The position numbers and the translations under genes were made by a program. From Gordoniibacillus kamchatkensis (GTDB lineage Bacteria; Bacillota; Bacilli; Paenibacillales; NBRC-103111): a DNA stretch of 64,000 nucleotides. Under the pieces are notes generated by a model. It saw only the letters and a list, made by a program, of their open reading frames with translations. It made no database searches and was not told where the DNA came from. Position 1 is the first letter of the stretch, and each line of letters opens with the position of its first letter. This document shows positions 51,336 to 59,324 of this stretch, in pieces. Location: positions 1-64,000 of the forward strand of contig NZ_JXAK01000037.1 in NCBI RefSeq assembly GCF_000829455.1, in the 5' to 3' direction.

Positions 51336-52145
51336 CTACGAAATCGCGCTCATGCGCTGCCGCACCACGCGGACCAATCGCTCCTCTTCTTCGGCGTCCG
51401 GCCGTTCCGCCAAGCGCGCGGCGGCTACCGGCAAGATCCACCGTTCCATTTCGTCATACCGCATTCCCGACAGCTGCAAGTACTGCTTGATGTAGCCGTT
51501 TAAGAGCCGGCTGCGAAGCAGCTCGATGATGCCCCTGACCATCTTTGGAGTGCCGGAGGGCATCGTCCCGAAGCGCACCAAAACGACGGATCTCGCCACA
51601 TCCCCCGCAGGGGAACCGGACATCCCCGTCATCCAGTCGATGATCCAGCGCTTCTCCCCGATCAGCACGTTGTCGGGGTGAAAATCGCCGTGGCACAGCG
51701 CATCTCCTTCAGGAAGCTGCTGCAGATAGTGAAGGAGCGCGTCCTTCTCCGCAGCGGTGAGCGGCTGAGCCGCCCTGATGGCGTCCGCCAGCACTTGCTT
51801 TTGCTGCCTGAATGCTCCCGCCGCTCGATGGGCATGTACGTCATAATGCAATGCGGCGAGCGTTCCGGCATGCTTGCGAATCGCCCAAGGCGTACGTATC
51901 ATGGCGTTCAGCAGCGGCGCTCCATGAATGCGTTGAAAGACGACGCCGTGCCGATTGCCGATGGCTACGATTTCATGCGCTTGCGGCGTATCGATGCCGA
52001 GCGAACAGACGAGCTGGCTCATGCGCAGCTCATGACGAATGGCGTCCTCGGGATACCCGTCCCGATACAGCTTAACAATCGTATCTTGTCCATATTCGAA
52101 TATTTCGGCGGTTTTGCCCCGCCCGATCAGTTTCATCGGCTTCAT
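51336..52145 (-). CDS. Aminoglycoside phosphotransferase (APH)-fold kinase
   Basis: 269 aa. ATP-binding strand MKLIGRGKTAEIFEYGQDTIVKLY, catalytic loop ALCHGDFHPDNVLIG with Asp and Asn, and metal Asp in WIIDWMTGMSGSPAGDVARS. Such proteins phosphorylate small molecules (antibiotics, choline, fructosamine and others); chromosomal copies are usually housekeeping, so an antibiotic-resistance role is not implied. Confidence 0.87.
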   Translation of the reverse strand: MKPMKLIGRGKTAEIFEYGQDTIVKLYRDGYPEDAIRHELRMSQLVCSLGIDTPQAHEIVAIGNRHGVVFQRIHGAPLLNAMIRTPWAIRKHAGTLAALHYDVHAHRAAGAFRQQKQVLADAIRAAQPLTAAEKDALLHYLQQLPEGDALCHGDFHPDNVLIGEKRWIIDWMTGMSGSPAGDVARSVVLVRFGTMPSGTPKMVRGIIELLRSRLLNGYIKQYLQLSGMRYDEMERWILPVAAARLAERPDAEEEERLVRVVRQRMSAIS

Positions 52146-52179
52146 CCCCGCATCGGCAGATTAGCATGAGCTTCCAAAC

Positions 52180-52638
52180 TTATAATGCCGTAAAGCGAAT
52201 ATTGATGTCGTTATGCGACTTCAGCACTTCCGATATTTCATCCTTCATCTTGGAGTCTTCGGTAATTTTCCACGAAGCGGAGATCTTGCGCGCTACTTCT
52301 TCTCTCAGCTTCTCGTACTTGTCTTTCTTCTTTTTATACTCCTTGGATAAAGACCCTGTATATATAAAGGAGGACGCCGACAGCACGAGGAAAATCCCGG
52401 CCGCCCTGCTCGAGCCGAAGTAATCCATGACGCCGAAAATGTTGGCATGCGACATTGCGCTAATTTTCAGCAGCCAAAAAACGACCATCGTCGTAATAAA
52501 GCAATTGATCACGCCCAAACAGATCAGCCTCGTCTTCAGCTGCTCCTTCTTGTCTTTTCTTTTCACCAATTCCTTTAGCAATACTTTCGTATCTTCGGCT
52601 ACCTTCAAACTGTCGATCCATTGATTCGTATTGAACAT
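52180..52638 (-). CDS. Two-span membrane protein (YpbF/DUF2663-like)
   Basis: About 152 aa. Charged N-terminus (KVAEDTKVLLKELVKRKDKKEQLK), two hydrophobic segments (LICLGVINCFITTMVVFWLL and AGIFLVLSASSFIYTG), then a Lys/Glu-rich tail that may form a coiled coil. Layout matches DUF2663 (YpbF). GAGGTGA precedes the ATGs at 52644 and 52638. Locally lower GC than neighbours. Function unknown. Confidence 0.65.
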   Translation of the reverse strand: MFNTNQWIDSLKVAEDTKVLLKELVKRKDKKEQLKTRLICLGVINCFITTMVVFWLLKISAMSHANIFGVMDYFGSSRAAGIFLVLSASSFIYTGSLSKEYKKKKDKYEKLREEVARKISASWKITEDSKMKDEISEVLKSHNDINIRFTAL

Positions 52639-52694
52639 ACGCATCTCACCTCAATTGATGTGTATGCTTGTATGCCCGTTTCTTGCAACCAAAT

Positions 52695-53159
52695 TCACGG
52701 CAGCTGGCTTGACGGCATTTTCTTCCGGTACGCCTCGAGAAACTCCTTACAGCCCCGGCCGAGCGGCTCCGGCAACCGATCCAATGGGAAAAACCTGACG
52801 TCGTTCGACTCCGAGTCGTCGGCCTTGAGAGTCCCTTCATATTGCGTAGTTGCATATAAGGCGGTTGCCGAGTACAACTCGTCCCCGTTGCGTAATTTCA
52901 AGTAGTACTTCGACCCGGAAAATACATCGACCAGCGCAAGCTCCCCCAGACGCAGCCCGGTTTCCTCCGCTACTTCTCTGCGGGCCGTCTCCTCGAACGA
53001 TTCGCCCAAATCCATCAGCCCGCCCGGCAGACCCCAAGTGCCGTCTTTCCGCTCCTGCAGCAGCACTTCGCCGTCCGCATTCACAATGATGACGACAGCG
53101 CCCGGCAAAATGATCGGCCTATGCCCGACGTATTTTCTTAGTTCCTTATAATATTCCAT
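52695..53159 (-). CDS. NUDIX hydrolase, next to a TIM-barrel gene
   Basis: 154 aa. The box is GGLMDLGESFEETARREVAEETGL; the start MEYYKELRKYVGHRPIILPGAVVIIVN and tail VRFFPLDRLPEPL are typical of a Bacilli MutT-like group. It follows a TIM-barrel gene by 28 nt, mirroring the pair at 48257-49536. Confidence 0.9.
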   Translation of the reverse strand: MEYYKELRKYVGHRPIILPGAVVIIVNADGEVLLQERKDGTWGLPGGLMDLGESFEETARREVAEETGLRLGELALVDVFSGSKYYLKLRNGDELYSATALYATTQYEGTLKADDSESNDVRFFPLDRLPEPLGRGCKEFLEAYRKKMPSSQLP

Positions 53160-53187
53160 GACAATCTCCTTCCCGCCCGAGCCGCGT

Positions 53188-54090
53188 TTATTTCATGAGT
53201 TCGCGAACCCAGGCGTAGCAGCTTTCCAGTTGTTCGTCCGTTACGAGGTCCGAGCGATGTTCGAATACGATTTTCACCCCCGGGCTTCGTTCCTTGACGA
53301 TGCGCAAATACCGTTCGACCGGCGCCCAGCCGTCCGCAGGATCGAACCTGGGCAGCGCCGGATAATGGTTCATCCGCACTTCGCCGCCCTGCACTTGCAC
53401 GTTCCACAAATGAACGGAGTCCGCGAAGCGCCCGTACGTCTCCAGCACGCGTTCGGCATCGAAATGCGGATCAAGGCATTGCTGCAAATGGAGCCGGCCG
53501 GTGTCAAGGCACAGCCTGATCCGGCTATATTTTTGCAGCAGCCGCTCGAGGAAATCATGCCCGTACACGTACCGGTTTAAAGCGTCAAACTCCAAAATGG
53601 GGGTAAACCGGTGCGCCTCGCCTTTCGCCGACAGCCATGCAAACAGCTCTTCGGTGAGCTCCTGCAGAAGCTCAAGCGGATAGCCGCTTTCCGGCACGTG
53701 CTCGCTCGGATCGGCGAACCGCCACAGGCTCCAATCGACGCGGTCGTCCATGATGACCGGCTTTGGGTAGTGAAACAGCACGTACTCCGGGCCGAGCGAG
53801 GCTATATTTTCGAGCTCCTGCCGCATGTAAGCGTAAGCCTCCCCGCGCACCGCGCCGTCCCGGGCCAGAAACAAAGCGTCCCGCACTTTGGAGCGCCCGG
53901 CGCGCAGGGGAAAATGTACGCCGATCCGGAACCCGCCGCTGCGCGCAGCTGCCGCGAGCCGCCCGACGTCGTCCTCGCTGCCAAATAGACAAGCTTCGAT
54001 CCCGTAAAAGCCGCCGCGCCAGTCCCGGGCGAACTTGCTCTCGTCGAAGCCGCCGTACATGCCAATCAGAAACCGGCCGCCGTCTCTCAT
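53188..54090 (-). CDS. TIM-barrel protein, sugar isomerase/AP-endonuclease-2-like
   Basis: 300 aa. Barrel strands visible: FYGIEACLFG, FRIGVHFPLRAG, PEYVLFHYPKPVI, FTPILEFDALN, IRLCLDTGRLHLQ, FADSVHLWNVQ, VKIVFEHRSD. The His, Glu, Asp-x-x-His-like pattern fits the xylose-isomerase-like superfamily. Followed by a NUDIX gene. Specific reaction unknown. Confidence 0.75.
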   Translation of the reverse strand: MRDGGRFLIGMYGGFDESKFARDWRGGFYGIEACLFGSEDDVGRLAAAARSGGFRIGVHFPLRAGRSKVRDALFLARDGAVRGEAYAYMRQELENIASLGPEYVLFHYPKPVIMDDRVDWSLWRFADPSEHVPESGYPLELLQELTEELFAWLSAKGEAHRFTPILEFDALNRYVYGHDFLERLLQKYSRIRLCLDTGRLHLQQCLDPHFDAERVLETYGRFADSVHLWNVQVQGGEVRMNHYPALPRFDPADGWAPVERYLRIVKERSPGVKIVFEHRSDLVTDEQLESCYAWVRELMK

Positions 54091-54098
54091 ACGTTGTC

Positions 54099-54281
54099 CT
54101 ATCCCTCTCCCTCTGCCTTAGCCGCAAACTCGAAGCGATGAATCCCGAACGCGCGAAAATGGGGCCTCTCCTTCAAAATCGCGTTGCGCAGCGGGTGCAG
54201 GCTCGGCGCAAAGCGCAGCTCCGTTCCGGTCGCCAAAATCCGCTCAATCAGCCCGACCAGAGCGGCCACCTCCAGCGGCAC
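54099..54281 (-). pseudogene. Possible short gene or gene remnant
   Basis: Open frame of 60 codons ending in AILKERPHFRAFGIHRFEF. It has no ribosome site of its own. A second frame from GTG 54375 (RSILQPRAGKKWAAGELFKY) could join it if one base were missing, the same type of error seen elsewhere in this window. No family recognised. Confidence 0.25.
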
Positions 54282-54413
54282 AACGGTCCGTTCCGCAACT
54301 CCCTTCGCAACTGTACTTGAACAGTTCGCCCGCCGCCCACTTTTTTCCTGCCCGTGGCTGCAAAATGGAGCGCACGGACGGGAAATCTTTATTTTCTGTT
54401 AAGGATGTTCATA

Positions 54414-54442
54414 AAAGTTTAAGTTACGGGAACAGTCCAATC
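54414..54442 (+). promoter_or_regulatory. Candidate extended -10 promoter of tdk
   Basis: TGCTATCAT (54434-54442) is an extended -10 (TGN plus TATCAT); 17 bp upstream is a weak -35, TTACGG (54414-54419). It stands 68 nt before the tdk start. Confidence 0.4.
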
Positions 54443-54509
54443 GTGCTATCATAACAATGGTTCTACCGACCGTGCGGCATTAATTTCATGGACAGAAGGG
54501 ACGAGCGCT

Positions 54510-55094
54510 GTGGCTAAACTATATTTTCGCTACGGGACGATGAACAGCGGAAAGTCGATCGAAGTTCTGCGCGTCGCGCACAATTACGAGGAACAGGGCA
54601 AAAAGGTGCTGCTGTTTACCCCGGTCGTCGACGTTCGTTACGGCATCGGCACGGTGGCGTCGCGCATCGGGATGAAGAGGGAAGCTGCTGTCGTGACTGA
54701 CGATACGGACATGTTCGCCATCGCCGAGGAAGAGCGGCCTAACGCCATATTGGTCGACGAAGCCCAATTCCTGCGCGAGAAACAAACGAAACAGCTCGTC
54801 GACATCGTCGATATGCTCGATATTCCGGTCATGGCCTACGGGCTGCGGGCCGACTTCCGGGGACAGCTGTTCGAGGGCAGCTACCATTTATTGGCTCTTG
54901 CTGATACAATAGAAGAGATCAAAACCGTATGCTGGTACTGTGACAAAAAAGCGATCATGAATATGCGCTGCAAAGACGGAGTGCCCGTTTTCGAGGGCGA
55001 GCAAATTCAAATCGGCGGCAACGAAAGCTACATTCCGGTGTGCCGCAAATGCTACGCGGCGAAACGAAAACAAGCCGAAGCTGCGACTGATTAA
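54510..55094 (+). CDS. tdk: Thymidine kinase
   Basis: 194-aa type II thymidine kinase: phosphorylates thymidine with ATP in the salvage pathway. P-loop GTMNSGKS at 9-16, Walker-B-like ILVDEAQFL, lasso region after [14 protein letters not shown], and a zinc site of two cysteine pairs (CWYC and CRKC). Length is normal. Start GTG 54510 after AGAAGGG. Confidence 0.95.
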   Translation: MAKLYFRYGTMNSGKSIEVLRVAHNYEEQGKKVLLFTPVVDVRYGIGTVASRIGMKREAAVVTDDTDMFAIAEEERPNAILVDEAQFLREKQTKQLVDIVDMLDIPVMAYGLRADFRGQLFEGSYHLLALADTIEEIKTVCWYCDKKAIMNMRCKDGVPVFEGEQIQIGGNESYIPVCRKCYAAKRKQAEAATD

Positions 55095-55195
55095 GCTGCC
55101 GCAATACAGGAAACAATATTGGTAATTATGTGAAATGCTTGCTGTGTCGGACACTCGCGTATCAGATTCCCCGGATGAGAGAAAGGTGAGAGGTC

Positions 55196-56307
55196 TTGCG
55201 CAAAAAACGGATTTTGCTCCTGTCCGAAGGTTTCGGTGCCGGACATACTCAAGCGGCGCACGCCTTGTCCGTGCTGCTGAAACAAAATTCGTCGAACATT
55301 GTGACGAGAGTGATGGAGCTCGCGACATTCCAGCATCCGACGGTTTCGTCGTGGATATTGACCGCGTACCGGAAAACCGTCACGTCGCAGCCAAGACTGT
55401 GGGGCATGCTGTACAAATCGTACCGTAAAAAGTCGCTTAGCCGCTTCACCCAGCTCGCATTGCACCGGCTGTTTTATTCGCAAACGAAACAGATTATCGA
55501 ACGATTCCGGCCGGATCTGATCGTGTGTACGCATCCTTTTCCCAATATGGTCGTGTCGCGGCTGAAGCGCGCCGGCCTCCATGTGCCGCTGTTCACCGTC
55601 ATTACCGACTACGACGCGCACGGCACGTGGATCGATTCTCAGGTGGACAAATACCTTGTTTCGACGCATGAAGTGAAGCAGCGGCTCGTGCAGAAGGGCG
55701 TCAGCCAGGAACGGATCGAGGTGACAGGCATCCCCGTCCACCCCGCTTTTTGCGCCAATACAGCAAGGAGGAAATCCGCACCCAGTACGGGCTGCGGGCG
55801 ATGCCGACGGTGCTCATTATGGGCGGCGGCTGGGGACTGCTGAAAAATGACGAGGTTCTCGAGCGCCTCTCCACCTGGAGAGAGCATATCCAGCTCATCA
55901 TCTGCTGCGGCAGCAACGAAAAAGCGCGGCAACGGCTGCTCGAAGGGCCGGCGTTCCGGCATCCGAACGTGCACGTGCTCGGGTTCACGAAAGAGATCGA
56001 CAAGCTGATGGACGTAGCCGATCTGCTCATTACGAAGCCCGGCGGCATTACGTGTACGGAAGGAATGGCCAAAGGGCTGCCGATGCTGTTTTACAACCCG
56101 ATTCCGGGGCAAGAGGAAGAAAATATCCAGTACTTCACCGAGCATGGCTACGGCCAGCAAATTACGTCGCTGGACATGATCGACCGCTGGATGGAAGCGC
56201 TGCTGACACGGTATCCGGAGCTGGCGAGCCGGCGGCGGACGATCCAGCACCGTTTTCAGAGCAACCCGCTCGACTGCTCGCAAGCCATTATGCAATATTT
56301 ACAGTAA
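55196..56307 (+). CDS. Diacylglycerol glycosyltransferase-like protein (UgtP/MGDG synthase family), frameshifted
   Basis: Glycosyltransferase that probably adds sugar to a lipid acceptor. N-terminal MGDG-synthase domain (LLLSEGFGAGHTQAAHALS, VCTHPFPNMVVSRLK, TVITDYDAHGTWI). The frame breaks in the T-run at 55746-55750: VHPAF should continue as LRQYSKEEIRTQYGL one frame over, so one T is missing. The C-terminal sugar-nucleotide domain has VLIMGGGWGLLKND, VLGFTKEIDKLMDVADLLITKPGGITCTEGMAKGLPML. Repaired length about 371 aa. Start TTG 55196 after AAAGGTGAG. Ends at a strong hairpin. Confidence 0.9.
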
Positions 56308-56347
56308 CCGGTGCGGCGTGAAGCTGCACGGCTGTACATAGGAGAAG

Positions 56348-56391
56348 ACACCGCCTCATAGGATGATACCATCCTAATGAGGCGGTGTTTT
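56348..56391 (+). terminator. Hairpin terminator that also holds the next gene's ribosome site
   Basis: Stem ACACCGCCTCAT (56348-56359) with ATGAGGCGGTGT (56377-56388), extended by AGGAT/ATCCT, then TTTTG. The right arm contains GAGGCGG, the only ribosome site for ATG 56396. Confidence 0.75.
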
Positions 56392-56395
56392 GCGT

Positions 56396-56914
56396 ATGGA
56401 GCGACTGGGCAACGGGTGGCGGACGGCGATTTTCGTCTATTTGCTCTTCTGGTTCGTCGGCAGCTTCTGGATTATCGCTGCCGTTCGCAGCGGCCATTTT
56501 CAAGGCAGACTGCTCGGCGTCGACCTGGAGCTGTTCCGCGATTACCTCTATTACGGCTTCTCCGGGGCCATCGGCGGGAGCCTGTACGGGCTGCGCGCCT
56601 TCCACCAGCATTACAACGAGTTGACGCAGCAGTTCGTTTATTGGTACTTGATGCGGCCTGTGCTTTGCGTCGGCTGTGCAGTCATGACGGTCATTTTGTT
56701 CGACAGCGGTATCCTGCTGCTGCAGCTCGGCGCTTCGCCGGAGGCGAAAATCAGCGTCGCGTTCTTGACGGGCTTCGGCTACGGGAAGTTTATGGAGAAA
56801 ATGAAGGCGCTCACCGAGACGCTGTTCAGCGGGGAGCCGCCACGCGACGGCGGGACAGGCGGCGGGATAGGCGGGGACCGGGGCGGGGCAGGCGGCGGCT
56901 CGGGCAGAGGCTGA
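56396..56914 (+). CDS. Membrane protein of unknown function with Gly-rich tail
   Basis: About 172 aa. Three hydrophobic segments (AIFVYLLFWFVGSFWIIAAV, YLYYGFSGAIGGSLYGL, RPVLCVGCAVMTVILF) and the loop AKISVAFLTGFGYGKFMEKM; the tail is Gly/Arg/Asp low complexity, continuing as G-rich non-coding DNA after the stop. No family recognised. Its ribosome site lies inside the preceding hairpin. Confidence 0.65.
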   Translation: MERLGNGWRTAIFVYLLFWFVGSFWIIAAVRSGHFQGRLLGVDLELFRDYLYYGFSGAIGGSLYGLRAFHQHYNELTQQFVYWYLMRPVLCVGCAVMTVILFDSGILLLQLGASPEAKISVAFLTGFGYGKFMEKMKALTETLFSGEPPRDGGTGGGIGGDRGGAGGGSGRG

Positions 56915-57106
56915 GGTGGCTTCGGTGGCGTTCGGGTGGGGCGGGTAGGGCTGGCGCTTCGGTGGTGGTTCGGGTGGGGCGGGTGGAGCCGGCGCTTCGG
57001 TGGCGGTTCGGCGGGGTAGTGGGCTGGTCATCAACCATGGTGTACGGCAGCCGCCACGAACGATTAAAGGCATGTGCATTGCCCGAGCGGTTCAAAAATG
57101 GTCACG

Positions 57107-57304
57107 GTTCCAGGCTTAGCGGAACTCTGTTCCGTTAAGCCTGGAACTCCGAGGAAAATAGCGCATGTTAGAGGAACACTGTTCCGTTATTAGCAGCAAA
57201 TTGCCTGTCCGAAGCCGATTTGCGGGCAAATAGCGGAATCCTCTTCCGCTATTTCTGGGCAATATCGGGAAATACCGCTGTTAACGGAACGGAGATCCGC
57301 TAAC
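57107..57304. repeat. REP-like palindrome cluster 2 with composite module
   Basis: Long palindrome with 19-bp arms (57107-57125 and 57129-57147, one mismatch, loop TCT) centred on GCGGAAC/GTTCCGT. Second palindrome GGAAC-ACT-GTTCC at 57173-57185. Third with 11-bp perfect arms at 57228-57254, which merges into the composite module at about 57242-57304 (TTCCGCTATTT, TGGGCAAT, CGGGAAATA, TTAACGGAAC). Confidence 0.85.
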
Positions 57305-57387
57305 GAATAAGCTCGCACAGCTTGCAGTTTATGATAGAGGCCCTGAAATGTGTTTTTTTAAGCGTCCGTGTTGATGCTCGTATAAAT

Positions 57388-59202
57388 TTACGGCTGCTTC
57401 TTGATCCAGACCTTTGCATAATGGACCCAACCGTATGCGTTAAGCTCCACATCGTGCAGCTCCGGCGGGAATTGCGCCGACTGTTCCCAGCGATATAGCG
57501 GTTGCAACAGGCCGGCTTGTTGCAGGGCAACGTCGAAATCAAGCAAAATGCGCCGGCGCGACAAACGGTCTTGCCTCGCTTGCATAGCTGCACGTAGTGC
57601 TTCAAAGCGCTCCGGCAAGGCTCGGGCAAGCTTCCCGAGCGGATGGCGGGCGTCGCCGTACAGCTGCAGCAGCATGCCCTCGGGTTCGTCCGGCAAAGGC
57701 TGCTCCCACAGCCACAGATCGGCTTCCCCGCCGTGCACGGACTCCAGATACGCCTCGTAAGGAACGATGACCGGCTCGAGCCGAAAGCCGCAGGCTTCGG
57801 CCGCGGCAGCGAGCCAGGCGGCATCCTTTTCGTTGCCTGCGCCTTCGTAGGTGTGAAGCGTGAGACGAACACCGCGAAGGCCGGTGCGGGCTATGGCCGC
57901 CGCAGCACTAGGGGCAGCCGCAAGCAGCGGCTCGAAGGCGCCGGCGGTGCACAGCGCCGCCGCATGGCGGTGGCCGCCGAGCTGTTCGATCATGCGCTCG
58001 CGCGGAAACGCCGCCAGCAGGCGCAGCCTGTCGGCTTGAAGGCGCAAAGCGGGCCGGTGCGGGTTGAGCGCGAGCAGCTTACCGCCGAGATCGGCACGGC
58101 GAATGAAGCGGCGCTCACCGTCACCGCCGGCGGCGGTGTGCGGGTATGCGAGCAGCGGAAATTCGGCCAGTCTGGTGGCGGCTCCGTCCCGCTGTGCGCG
58201 TTCGTGATATACGTCGGGAAGCGTCCAAATTTCCAAACGGTCCAGCAGAGGCCGGCCGCGCACGGCCGCATCGAACGCTTCGAGGGCGAGGAGCTGCCCG
58301 TCGCGGCGCACGACGCGAAACGGTCCGGTGCCTGAGGGCGCGGCGGCAGGACCGCTTCGGCTGCGGTCCGCTATGTATGCCTTCGGCGCAGCCAGAAGGC
58401 TTAGAAGCCCTGGTGCCGGTTCGCGAAGCCTGATCTCAAGCGTGTAGTCGCCGAGCGGAAGCAGCGCCTCGAGATCGGTGCCGAGACCGCCGGAGGATTC
58501 AGGAGCGAGGCTGCCGAGACCGGCGGCATAGGCGAGCGAAGCTGCGGCGGCGCTGGCGTTGAAAGGGCGTCCGTTATGGAAACGGATGCCCTTGCGCAAG
58601 TAGAAGCGCCACAGACGGGCGTCATCGCTTTCGTCCCAATGATGCGCGAGTGCCGGCTCGAAGTTATCGGAAGCCGGATTGTATCGGACAAGCGGATCGT
58701 ACAACTGCTCCGCAAGGTGCAGCTCGGTGCGGCGCGTCGCATGCGCCGGATCGAGCGACGAAATGTCCCGGTATACGGGTACCCGCAGCGTATCGGCCCC
58801 TCCCTGAACCGTTCCGTCCCGCGGCACCCCGGGAGCCGGGCTTAAAAGCGCGGCCAGCAGCAGGTCGCGCTCCTCTTCTCCGAGTTCCGTTGAACGCAGC
58901 AGCTCAGCGGCCGGGAGCGGATCCCCGGCGGCGCAGCGCGCGGCGGCCTGCTCGACGCGGATGCGGCGAGGGCTGGCCAGCAGCGCGATGCGAGAGCGGT
59001 GCCCCCTGCCTTTGCCCGGCTCGCGGCGAATCCAGCCGGCCTGCTCCCATTTGCGCAGCAGCAGCTTGACGTTGCGTTCCGAGCAGCGCAGCATGGCGGC
59101 CGCTTCCCCGATCGACAGCTCGAAGCCAGGGGCATCGTCCGGACGCCGCTCCCCATGAAGCAGCTTGCGGTAAACAAGCGAATAGTGCTCGTCAACTTTC
59201 AT
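57388..59202 (-). CDS. SgrR-family transcriptional regulator
   Basis: 604 aa. N-terminal winged-helix domain (ELSIGEAAAMLRCSERNVKLLLRKWEQAGWIRREPGKGRG) fused to a periplasmic-binding-protein-like (SBP family 5) domain (DISSLDPAHATRRTELHLAEQLYDPLVRYNP). This layout defines SgrR-type regulators. In Escherichia coli SgrR responds to sugar-phosphate stress and controls the neighbouring efflux gene setA; here the divergent gene is also an MFS transporter, so control of it is likely. An inverted repeat lies in the 122-bp spacer. Confidence 0.88.
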   Translation of the reverse strand: MKVDEHYSLVYRKLLHGERRPDDAPGFELSIGEAAAMLRCSERNVKLLLRKWEQAGWIRREPGKGRGHRSRIALLASPRRIRVEQAAARCAAGDPLPAAELLRSTELGEEERDLLLAALLSPAPGVPRDGTVQGGADTLRVPVYRDISSLDPAHATRRTELHLAEQLYDPLVRYNPASDNFEPALAHHWDESDDARLWRFYLRKGIRFHNGRPFNASAAAASLAYAAGLGSLAPESSGGLGTDLEALLPLGDYTLEIRLREPAPGLLSLLAAPKAYIADRSRSGPAAAPSGTGPFRVVRRDGQLLALEAFDAAVRGRPLLDRLEIWTLPDVYHERAQRDGAATRLAEFPLLAYPHTAAGGDGERRFIRRADLGGKLLALNPHRPALRLQADRLRLLAAFPRERMIEQLGGHRHAAALCTAGAFEPLLAAAPSAAAAIARTGLRGVRLTLHTYEGAGNEKDAAWLAAAAEACGFRLEPVIVPYEAYLESVHGGEADLWLWEQPLPDEPEGMLLQLYGDARHPLGKLARALPERFEALRAAMQARQDRLSRRRILLDFDVALQQAGLLQPLYRWEQSAQFPPELHDVELNAYGWVHYAKVWIKKQP

Positions 59203-59227
59203 GCGATTCGCTCCATCCCGATAAAAG

Positions 59228-59256
59228 GTGTAGCAATTTTACCGGGTATTCTACAC
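59228..59256. promoter_or_regulatory. Candidate SgrR-type operator
   Basis: GTGTAG (59228-59233) and CTACAC (59251-59256), inverted, 17 bp apart, between the divergent regulator and transporter starts. TAAAAT on the minus strand (59242-59237) inside it could be the regulator's -10, giving autoregulation. Confidence 0.45.
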
Positions 59257-59278
59257 TTTTTGTTCCCCTTTTACAAGC

Positions 59279-59284
59279 TACAAT
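59279..59284 (+). promoter_or_regulatory. Candidate -10 element of the MFS gene
   Basis: TACAAT at 59279-59284. It overlaps the ATG at 59283, which argues that the real start is the next in-frame ATG at 59325. Confidence 0.4.
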
Positions 59285-59324
59285 GAGGGTAACGTTATCC
59301 GCCGAGAGAGGACGTGCCCGCCTT

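Noticed and set aside
51336-52145. APH-fold gene as an antibiotic-resistance gene
   Set aside because: The fold is shared by many metabolic kinases, and there is no mobile element or resistance context.
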